From: JASFRI01 sp050115015 | Lineage (GTDB): Bacteria; Acidobacteriota; Polarisedimenticolia; CBDVAL01 | DNA: 7,871 nucleotides | Assembly (NCBI GenBank): GCA_050115015.1 | Contig: JASFRI010000193.1 | Location: 1 to 7,871, forward strand | Direction of reading: 5' to 3' | Part shown: piece by piece, positions 1-5,792 of the stretch | Layout: every line of letters starts with the position of its first letter | How positions within the stretch are numbered: position 1 is the first letter of the stretch | Translations under genes and position numbers: made by a program | The notes under the pieces: generated by a model | Told to the model about the DNA's origin: nothing | The model's database searches: none | The model's input: the letters and a program-made list of their open reading frames with translations, nothing else

Positions 1-1371
1 GCCCCGGGGCAGGTCGTCCGCCGCCCCCGCGGGAAGGTACAGGTCGTACACGGCCTCGTGCACCGCCGCAGGCTCACCGTCGCAGCGGGCGTATATCCCG
101 CCCGCCACCCCCTGCAGCTCGGGGAACTCCCCGACGATCTGCGTGGTCAGGTCGCAGCGCGCCAGCTCCGCGGCGCGCCTCGCCGCCGCCAGCGCCTCCC
201 CGGAGAGGTCGAGGACCTCGCCGAGGGCGTCGACGAGCCCCGCCACCCGGGCGGTCTTCTGACGGTAGCTTCCCAGCTTCTCCTGGAAGATGACGCGGCC
301 CAGGTCCTCCAGGCGTCCCTCCAGGGGACGCTTGCGGTCCTCCTCCCAGAAGAACCTCGCGTCCGCGAGCCGCGCCCGCAGGACCCACTCGTTCCCACGC
401 CGGATCCGCCCATCGGGGTCGCCTTCCCGGTTCAGCACGGCGAGGAACGCCGGCAGCAGCCGTTCTTCCTCCCCGGCCCCCTCCACCACCGAGAAGTAGC
501 GCTGATGATGGCGCATGGCGGTGACCAGGACCTCCCGCGGGAGCTCGAGATACTCGGGGGGAAACGACCCGTGGATCACCGACGGGGCCTCGGTCATGTA
601 CACGAGGATCTCCAGGAGCCCCTCGTCTTCGAGCAGCCGGCCGCCGGCGGCGGCCGCCGCCTCCGCGAGGGCCTCACGGATGATGGCCCGCCGCCTCGCG
701 GGATCGGCGACGACGCCGGCCTCCCGCAGGACGTCCTCGTAGTCCCGCGCGCGGCCGAGCTCCAGGCTCCGGGAGCCCCCCGCCCCCCGGAGCCCCCGGG
801 ACGCTCTCCCGGAGCGTACGCCGGCGATCTCCAGCGTGACGACTTCTTCCTCCAGCAGCGCGACCACCCAGCGGATCGGCCGGACGAAGCGGAAACCCAC
901 GTCCCCCCAGCGCATCATCTTCCCGAACCGCATCCGCCGGAGGACCGCGGCGCAGGCCTCGGCGAGGATCGTCGCCGCCGGGCGGCCCTCGACCATCCGC
1001 CGCACGGCCAGGTATTCCCCCTTCGGGGTCTCGACGCGGGCGAGGGACGCCACCGGCACACCCTGGCTACGGGCGAAGCCCTCGGCGGCCCGGGTCGGCG
1101 CCCCATTGGGCCCGAAGGCCACGGCGACCGCGGGGCCCACGTTCTCCTCCTCCCGGTCCTCCTGCCGCGGACGTACGCCGTCCACCGCCACGGCGAGCCG
1201 GCGTGGCGTGGACCAGACGCTCCACCGGGCTCCCGGGGTCAGGATCCCCGACGGCTCCAGCGCCTCGGCCAGGCCGCGCTGCAGGTCCGTCGCCGCCCGG
1301 GCCACGAAGCGATCGGGGATCTCCTCGGTGCCGACCTCCAGGAGGAAATCCAGCGTCGAGGGCCCGCTCAC
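1..1371 (-). CDS. glyS: Glycyl-tRNA synthetase beta subunit (partial, C-terminus beyond window)
   Basis: Beta chain of the alpha2beta2 glycyl-tRNA synthetase, which charges tRNA-Gly with glycine in the cytoplasm; the beta chain mainly binds tRNA. The frame is open from a GTG at 1371 to the window edge, giving 457 residues. The family is usually close to 690, so about a third is missing, including the C-terminal DALR-type anticodon-binding domain. Recognisable family motifs are LLEVGTEEIP (10-19), a TPRRLAV block near residue 60, RFGKMMRWGD (148-157) followed by FVRPIRW, MRHHQRYF (286-293), NEWVLRARLADARFFWEED (from 327) and FQEKLGSY (from 362), then TTQIVGEFPELQG. The GTG overlaps the glyQ stop as GTGA, with a G-rich tract (1379-1383) 7 nt upstream, so translation is probably coupled to glyQ. 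One oddity is that the usual GHRF motif reads GLRG (residues 193-196). Family assignment is certain; only the missing end is unknown. Confidence 0.97.
   Translation of the reverse strand, partial: MSGPSTLDFLLEVGTEEIPDRFVARAATDLQRGLAEALEPSGILTPGARWSVWSTPRRLAVAVDGVRPRQEDREEENVGPAVAVAFGPNGAPTRAAEGFARSQGVPVASLARVETPKGEYLAVRRMVEGRPAATILAEACAAVLRRMRFGKMMRWGDVGFRFVRPIRWVVALLEEEVVTLEIAGVRSGRASRGLRGAGGSRSLELGRARDYEDVLREAGVVADPARRRAIIREALAEAAAAAGGRLLEDEGLLEILVYMTEAPSVIHGSFPPEYLELPREVLVTAMRHHQRYFSVVEGAGEEERLLPAFLAVLNREGDPDGRIRRGNEWVLRARLADARFFWEEDRKRPLEGRLEDLGRVIFQEKLGSYRQKTARVAGLVDALGEVLDLSGEALAAARRAAELARCDLTTQIVGEFPELQGVAGGIYARCDGEPAAVHEAVYDLYLPAGAADDLPRG
765..812 (-). repeat. Overlap of G-runs and two adjacent inverted repeats inside glyS
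   Basis: A perfect 9-bp inverted repeat GGCTCCGGG/CCCGGAGCC occupies 765-773 and 786-794 (12-nt loop). Next to it is a 6-bp one, CCGGGA/TCCCGG, at 796-801 and 807-812 (5-nt loop), which extends to 8 bp with one G-U pair. On the coding (minus) strand the segment carries four G-runs: GGG at 810-808, GGGGG at 797-793 and two GGGGGG at 788-783 and 781-776. This is compatible with an mRNA hairpin or a G-quadruplex. The sequence fact is certain; any function is unknown. Confidence 0.6.
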
Positions 1372-2285
1372 GACCGTTCCCCCGGCCCGGTCCCGTCATC
1401 CAGCAGGGGAAACCCCTGCGCCTCCCGCGATTCCATCCAGGCCCGGGCGCACAGCAGCGCCAGGCCCCGGACCTTCGCGATGTAGGCGGCGCGCTCGGTC
1501 ACGCTGATCGCCCCCCGGGCATCGAGCATGTTGAAAACATGGGAGCACTTCAGGCAGCAGTCATAGGCCGGAAGGGTGAGCCCCTCTTCCACCAGGCGCT
1601 CCCCTTCGCGGCGGTAGCGCTCGAAAAGATCCAGGTGGAGCGGCACGTCCGCGGACTCGAACTGGTAGCGCGAGAACTCGCGCTCCTCCTGCTGCCGCAC
1701 GTCCCCGTATCGCACCGTCCGGTTGCCCACGGTGCACCAATCCAGGTCGAACACGTTGCCGACGTCGTTGAGGAACATCCCGATACGCTCGATGCCGTAG
1801 GTGATCTCCGCCGAGACCACCGGAAGCTCGAAGCCACCGGACTGCTGGAAATAGGTGAACTGGGTGATCTCCATCCCGTCGCACATGACCTGCCAGCCGA
1901 CGCCCGAGGCCCCGAGGGTCGGCGACTCCCAGTTATCCTCCTCGAAGCGGATATCATGCTCCGAGGGGTCGATCCCGAGGGCCCGCAGCGATTCCAGGTA
2001 GACGTCCTGGACATCGTCCGGGGATGGCTTCAGGATCACCTGATACTGGAAGTACTTGCCCAGGCGGAACGGATTCTCCCCGTAGCGCCCGTCGGTCGGA
2101 CGCCGGCAGGGCTGGACGTAGGCCACGTTCCAGGGCTCCGGTCCGAGGACGCGAAAGAACGTGTCCGGGTGCATCGTCCCGGCCCCCATCTCCACGTCGT
2201 ACGGCTGGGCGAGGATGGCCCCCTGCGCCCCCCAGAACCGCATCAGCGCCAGGATCAACCCCTGGACGTCGAGTCCACCACTCAC
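1368..2285 (-). CDS. glyQ: Glycyl-tRNA synthetase alpha subunit
   Basis: Catalytic alpha chain of the heterotetrameric class II glycyl-tRNA synthetase; it forms glycyl-adenylate and works with GlyS, encoded immediately downstream. The product is 305 residues, matching the roughly 300 typical of the family. Motifs include QGLILALMRFW (8-18), GAGTMHP (34-40), LGPEPWNVAYVQP (47-59) with RRPTDGRYGENP, QYQVILKPSPD (80-90), the class II motif 2 area RFEEDNWESPTLGA (113-126), TQFTYFQQ (141-148), motif 3-like EITYGIERIGMF (160-171) and LLDARGAISVTER near residues 253-265. The start chosen is GTG at 2285, which overlaps the recO stop as GTGA and has GGAGGG (2295-2300) 9 nt upstream. The frame stays open further into recO, but that part has no GlyQ similarity and would add about 70 residues foreign to the family. 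The stop overlaps the glyS start as GTGA. Confidence 0.98.
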   Translation of the reverse strand: MSGGLDVQGLILALMRFWGAQGAILAQPYDVEMGAGTMHPDTFFRVLGPEPWNVAYVQPCRRPTDGRYGENPFRLGKYFQYQVILKPSPDDVQDVYLESLRALGIDPSEHDIRFEEDNWESPTLGASGVGWQVMCDGMEITQFTYFQQSGGFELPVVSAEITYGIERIGMFLNDVGNVFDLDWCTVGNRTVRYGDVRQQEEREFSRYQFESADVPLHLDLFERYRREGERLVEEGLTLPAYDCCLKCSHVFNMLDARGAISVTERAAYIAKVRGLALLCARAWMESREAQGFPLLDDGTGPGERS

Positions 2286-3031
2286 GCGGAAAGTCCCTCC
2301 AGAATTCGCAACGAACGGAACGGTCGCTCCAGGAACCGCGCCAGGATGCCGGCCAGGAGACTCCCCAGGCCGGCGACGGTGGCCGGTGCCGGCCGGCATT
2401 CGTGGACCGCGTCCAGCGGACGGGTGAGGATCGAGCCTGCCAGGGCGAACACCCCGGGCTCGATACGCTCGCCACCGGACGCCGGTGGCAGGCACCGGGC
2501 GCACGAGACCTCTCCGTGCCGCCGATCGTACCAGCCGCCGGCCGTGAGTGGGCGCTCACAGGAGGGACAGATGCGTAGATCGGGAAGTAGGCCCTGAAGT
2601 CTCAAGGTCCAGGCTTCAAAGTATCGTGCGGCGAGCAGGGGGTCAACCCCCCGGTCCAGCCCCTCCGCCACGGCTCCCACCAGCCGGAAAAACGGGTCGT
2701 CGGCCTCCTTCTCCCGGCCGAACTGCTCCACCATCTCCGCCACGTAGGCGAACGCCGCCGCCACAGCGGGGTCCGACTGCGCCCCGAAGTACGAGCGGAT
2801 CGGCTCCAGCTCCTCCAGGCGCGCCAGGTCGCTGGAGGGGCGCTCCACGAAGCGCACCCGGACCCGGGTCAGCGGCTCCAGCGCCCCGCCGAAGCGGCGC
2901 CGGCTCCGGCGCGCCGCCCGCGCCACCCCCCGGAGGATGCCCTCCTCCCGGGTGAAGAGGCTCACCACCAGGTCCGCCTCGCCCAGCTTCCAGGTGCGGA
3001 GGACGTACCCCTCGGCAACGCTCGGACGCAT
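2282..3031 (-). CDS. recO: DNA repair protein RecO
   Basis: RecO mediator of the RecF pathway: it binds DNA and helps RecA displace SSB at gaps and in recombinational repair. The 249-residue length fits the family. The N-terminal OB fold is visible as an EGYVLRTWKLGEADLVVSLFTREEG block (starting at residue 7) followed by GVARAARRSRRRFGGALEP (35-53). The helical C-terminal part contains a four-cysteine zinc site, C155-x2-C158 and C177-x2-C180, a recurrent RecO feature. The ATG start at 3031 is preceded by GGAGGG (3035-3040), so it has its own good ribosome-binding site, unlike several neighbours that rely on overlap. It follows era after 67 nt and its stop overlaps the glyQ start by 4 nt. The order era-recO-glyQ-glyS is also known from Bacillus. 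Nothing is broken or unusual. Confidence 0.95.
   Translation of the reverse strand: MRPSVAEGYVLRTWKLGEADLVVSLFTREEGILRGVARAARRSRRRFGGALEPLTRVRVRFVERPSSDLARLEELEPIRSYFGAQSDPAVAAAFAYVAEMVEQFGREKEADDPFFRLVGAVAEGLDRGVDPLLAARYFEAWTLRLQGLLPDLRICPSCERPLTAGGWYDRRHGEVSCARCLPPASGGERIEPGVFALAGSILTRPLDAVHECRPAPATVAGLGSLLAGILARFLERPFRSLRILEGLSA
2295..2300 (-). promoter_or_regulatory. Ribosome-binding site of glyQ
   Basis: GGAGGG on the minus strand, inside the end of recO and 9 nt before the GTG at 2285. It fixes the glyQ start at the GTGA overlap with the recO stop and gives a product of the size expected for GlyQ. Confidence 0.65.
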
Positions 3032-3098
3032 CGGCCCTCCCGCCGGGATCCAACCGGCCAGCGTCGATCCTACCGGAACCGCCGACTCCGGTCACGGG
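3032..3098 (-). other. era-recO intergenic spacer
   Basis: At 67 nt this is the only substantial non-coding gap in the window. It holds a 6-bp perfect inverted repeat, ACCGGA/TCCGGT, with a 9-nt loop at 3072-3092, and the recO ribosome-binding site at its downstream end. There is no run of T after the repeat on the minus strand, so it does not look like an intrinsic terminator, and I see no convincing -35/-10 pair. It may be no more than a spacer or an mRNA processing site. Confidence 0.5.
3035..3040 (-). promoter_or_regulatory. Ribosome-binding site of recO
   Basis: GGAGGG on the minus strand lies 3 nt upstream of the recO ATG. It supports that start and shows that recO can be initiated independently of era. 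Basis: seen directly in the sequence. Confidence 0.7.
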
Positions 3099-4040
3099 TC
3101 AGCGATCGGGTCCCCGCAGGCCGAGATCGTCGAGGATCCGGGCGTCCTGGCGCCACCCCCGCTCCACCTGGACGAAGAGGCGGAGGAACACCCGGGTGGC
3201 CAGGAGCCCCTCGAGCTCCAGCCGGGCGGCAGTGCCCGCCTCCTTGAGCATCCTCCCTCCGCGACCGATCACGATCCCCTTGTGGGACTCGCGCTCCACG
3301 AGGATGGCCGCCTCGATCCGCACGATGCCGGGGTCCTCCCGGTAGCTCTCGATCCGGACCGCGAGGGCGTGAGGCACCTCCTCGCGGGTTCGCAGCAGGA
3401 GCTGCTCCCGGACGATCTCCGCCGCCAGGAAGCGTTCCGGCCGATCCGTGAGGCTGTCGGCGGGGAACAGCGGCGGCCCCTCCGGCAGCAGATCGAGGAC
3501 CCGTTCCAGGAGCACATCGCACTGGGTGCCGTCCGCCGCGCTCAGGGGGATGATGTGCGCGAACCGCTCCTCGCCCCGGAACCCGTCGATGAGCGGCAGG
3601 AGCTTCTCCTTGCGGATCCGGTCGACCTTGTTGAGCAGCAGGAGGACCGGGACGGAGACCTCCTTGAGGCGCTCCAGGACGAAATCGTCCCCGGGCCCCC
3701 GGCCGGCAGCGGCGTCGATCATGAAGAGGATCAGGTCGGTTCCTGCCAGCGACTCCAGCGCCAGCGCCACCATGCGCCGGTTCATGCGGTACTGGGGCTT
3801 GTGGATGCCCGGCGTGTCCAGGAAGACGACCTGGCCCCGGCGGGGGACGGTGAGGATGGCCTGGATCCGGTTCCGGGTGGTCTGGGACACCGGTGACACG
3901 ATGGAGACCTTCTGGCCGACGAGCCGGTTCAGAAGGGTGGACTTGCCGACGTTCGACCGGCCGATGAGGGGCACGAACCCGGAGCGGAAGCCCGGACCGT
4001 GCTCGGGGAACTCGCCGGCGGGAGGGACCTCGGCGTTCAC
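3099..4040 (-). CDS. era: GTPase Era
   Basis: Essential GTPase that binds 16S rRNA near its 3' end and acts in 30S subunit assembly, at or near the membrane. The product is 313 residues and complete. GTPase motifs are G1 GRSNVGKST (27-35), G2 in SPVSQTTRNRI (49-59), G3 DTPG (75-78) followed by the Era-typical IHKPQ, G4 NKVD (137-140) and G5 SAADG (167-171). A C-terminal KH RNA-binding domain has the IGRGG loop (258-262) and the usual W-x-x-D end region with ILDDLGL. G1 starts about 12 residues later than in E. coli Era, so there is a short N-terminal extension, and G1 carries Ser where Era usually has Pro; neither affects the assignment. The GTG start overlaps the stop of the upstream CBS-protein gene as GTGA and has no strong Shine-Dalgarno sequence, which suggests coupling. 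YbeY, two genes upstream, acts in the same rRNA maturation process. Confidence 0.97.
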   Translation of the reverse strand: MNAEVPPAGEFPEHGPGFRSGFVPLIGRSNVGKSTLLNRLVGQKVSIVSPVSQTTRNRIQAILTVPRRGQVVFLDTPGIHKPQYRMNRRMVALALESLAGTDLILFMIDAAAGRGPGDDFVLERLKEVSVPVLLLLNKVDRIRKEKLLPLIDGFRGEERFAHIIPLSAADGTQCDVLLERVLDLLPEGPPLFPADSLTDRPERFLAAEIVREQLLLRTREEVPHALAVRIESYREDPGIVRIEAAILVERESHKGIVIGRGGRMLKEAGTAARLELEGLLATRVFLRLFVQVERGWRQDARILDDLGLRGPDR

Positions 4041-5320
4041 GAGGCACCGCCGGCATCCGCCTCGGGCGCCTCGTGGCCGGCGGGCTGGCGTCGCATCCGG
4101 ACCCGGTGGACCCGGCGTCGATCCGCGTCCAGCACCTCGACGGCCACGCCGTCGCGCACGAACGACTCCCCGCGCCGGGGTACCCGGCCCAGGGTCGAGA
4201 ACACGAATCCCGCCACGGTTTCGTATTCCTCGTCCTCCAGGTCCATGTCCAGGGCTTCCGCCACCCTCTCGATGTCCGCGTCGCCCGTCACTTCCAGCGC
4301 GCCGTCATCGCCCACACGGATGGCCTCCTCCAGCGGCTCGTGTTCGTCCTGGATCTCACCGACGATCTCCTCGACGAGATCCTCGATGGTCACGAGCCCC
4401 GCGGTTCCCCCGTACTCGTCCACGATGATCGCGAGATGGGTGCGCCGTCGCTGCAGCTCCCGGAGCAGGACCGAGATCCGCTTGGTCTCGGGGACGAAGA
4501 ACGCCGGCCGGACGAGCTGGCGGATCGAGGTCTCGGGAGACACGGACCCCAGGACCTCCATGAGGTCGCGCACGAACACGACCCCGACGATCTCGTCGAG
4601 GCTTCCGCGGTAGACCGGGAGTCGGGAGTGCTTCTCGCGAACCACCAGCTCCCGCAGCTGCTCGACCGTGGCGGCATCCTCCACCGCCACGACGGCGGTG
4701 CGCGGCGTCATGACCTCCCGGACCACACGGTCGCCGAAGTCGAGGACACCGCGGATCAGGCTCCCCTCCCCCTCCTCGAGCAGTCCCTCCTGCTCACCGA
4801 CGTCGATGAACGCCTCGATCTCCTCGTCCTGGTCCTCCGGGTCTGCGGAACCCTCCGGCTCCCGGAAGCGGACTCCCAGGCTCCGTCCCATGGCCACCAC
4901 CGCCCGTGAGAGCGGCCACAGCAGCCCGTCCACCAGGCGGACCAGCCAGAGGAGGCGCACCAGGCAGCCCTCCGGGCGCAGCGCGGCCAGTCCCCGAGCG
5001 ATCACCCCGCCGCCGACCCAGGCGACCAGGAGCCCCCAGGCCGCCCCGAACAGCCAGGGCCGCGCGCCTCCCCGGGCTGCATCCACGAGGACGCCCATCA
5101 CCGTGGCGGTCACGAGGGCGCCCTGGGAGGCCAGCAGCAGTGAGGCCCGTACGCCGGATGGGGAGCGCAGGTAGCCCGCCTGGAAGTATCCCTCCAGGCC
5201 ACGGTGCCCCTCCATCACCCGGTGCAGCCCGACGGGCCCCAGCATCAGCACCGCGTGGCGGACACAGGACAGCAGCAGGTGTGCGAGGGAGGCGACCACG
5301 AGACCGATCACCAGGCTCAT
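4037..5320 (-). CDS. CorC/HlyC-family DUF21-CBS membrane protein with divergent membrane domain
   Basis: A 427-residue protein of the CorC/HlyC (hemolysin-family, CNNM-like) type. Members are linked to Mg2+/Co2+ homeostasis; the name hemolysin is historical. The N-terminal part (about 1-148) has hydrophobic stretches near 1-28, 59-79, 88-110 and 120-145, as in the DUF21 membrane domain. A CBS pair follows (about 200-320) with the signature VMTPRTAVVAV (203-213) and DEYGGTAGLVTIEDLVEEIVG (starting at 301), then a C-terminal CorC_HlyC domain (about 340-410). The membrane part lacks the usual SG-x-ETA, GN-x-x-x-N and GE-x-x-PK motifs, so transport activity is uncertain; a sensory role is possible (inference). 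The ATG start overlaps the ybeY stop as ATGA with GGGGG 5 nt upstream, and the stop overlaps the era start as GTGA. In proteobacteria corC (ybeX) likewise follows ybeY. Confidence 0.88.
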   Translation of the reverse strand: MSLVIGLVVASLAHLLLSCVRHAVLMLGPVGLHRVMEGHRGLEGYFQAGYLRSPSGVRASLLLASQGALVTATVMGVLVDAARGGARPWLFGAAWGLLVAWVGGGVIARGLAALRPEGCLVRLLWLVRLVDGLLWPLSRAVVAMGRSLGVRFREPEGSADPEDQDEEIEAFIDVGEQEGLLEEGEGSLIRGVLDFGDRVVREVMTPRTAVVAVEDAATVEQLRELVVREKHSRLPVYRGSLDEIVGVVFVRDLMEVLGSVSPETSIRQLVRPAFFVPETKRISVLLRELQRRRTHLAIIVDEYGGTAGLVTIEDLVEEIVGEIQDEHEPLEEAIRVGDDGALEVTGDADIERVAEALDMDLEDEEYETVAGFVFSTLGRVPRRGESFVRDGVAVEVLDADRRRVHRVRMRRQPAGHEAPEADAGGAS

Positions 5321-5790
5321 CGCATCCCCCTGCGGCGGAGAGACCGGAGAATGCGTCTCTGGAGCGCCATCATCTCGCCTCCGTCGACCTCGTGATCGTA
5401 ACCCAGGAGGTGAAGCACCCCATGGACGACGAGCCGGTCCAGTTCCGCCGCCAGGCTGCAGCCGGCCCGCTCGGCCTGTCCCGCCGCGGTCTCGACGCTG
5501 ATCGCCATGTCCCCCAGGTACGCCCCGCCCTCCGGCGAGGCGCTGCCGTCCGGGAACGAGAGCACGTCGGTGGAACGGTCCACCCCGCGAAACCTGCGGT
5601 TGAGGCCGCGGAGGACGCGGTCCGCGGTCAGGAGGATCGAGATGCCGCCCGGCTCGCCGCCCGCGGCCGCGTGGGTCCGCCGCGCCACCGCCTCGATACG
5701 GGCCCGGTCGACCGGCCAGCGGCGCTGGCGGTTCGCGATCTCGACCACGACCACCTCCGGCCCCCCCGAGGCGGCCCCCGCTCGCGGCAC
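5317..5790 (-). CDS. ybeY: Endoribonuclease YbeY (rRNA maturation factor)
   Basis: Metal-dependent endoribonuclease of the UPF0054 family, needed for 16S rRNA 3'-end maturation and 70S ribosome quality control. The product is 157 residues, the usual family size. The zinc motif H-x3-H-x5-H is intact in HGVLHLLGYDH (H123, H127, H133). Upstream are the conserved LNRRFRGVDRSTDVLSFP block (63-80), containing the conserved Arg68, and YLGDMAIS (91-98). The start chosen is GTG at 5790, 2 nt after the pgpH stop, with GGGAG (5797-5801) 6 nt upstream. In-frame GTGs at 5754 and 5748 are alternatives; they would remove a 12-14 residue leader and start close to the conserved VEIANRQ. The frame is also open far upstream inside pgpH, but that is the wrong frame of a real gene. 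The stop overlaps the next gene by ATGA. Confidence 0.95.
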   Translation of the reverse strand: MPRAGAASGGPEVVVVEIANRQRRWPVDRARIEAVARRTHAAAGGEPGGISILLTADRVLRGLNRRFRGVDRSTDVLSFPDGSASPEGGAYLGDMAISVETAAGQAERAGCSLAAELDRLVVHGVLHLLGYDHEVDGGEMMALQRRILRSLRRRGMR

Positions 5791-5792
5791 CG

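Noticed and set aside
2286..2504. Upstream extension of glyQ to 378 residues
   Set aside because: The extra residues overlap recO in another frame and do not resemble GlyQ; the GTG at 2285 with its ribosome-binding site gives the expected length.
58..2597. Long plus-strand open frames opposite glyS, glyQ and recO (475 and 464 codons)
   Set aside because: They run antisense to genes identified with certainty, and their products are Pro/Arg/Gly/Ala-rich without domains. This is typical of high-GC DNA, where the opposite strand has few stops.
3072..3092. Intrinsic terminator between era and recO
   Set aside because: The stem is only 6 bp and no T-tract follows on the transcribed strand; the continuing operon order argues against termination.
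2937..4909. Plus-strand open frames opposite era and the CBS-protein gene
   Set aside because: Their composition mirrors the complementary codons of era and the CBS gene (many His, Asp, Leu, Arg); no family motifs or ribosome-binding sites were seen.
4037..5320. Hemolysin or toxin gene
   Set aside because: The CBS and CorC_HlyC domains place it in the ion-homeostasis family; the hemolysin label is historical and nothing indicates a toxin.
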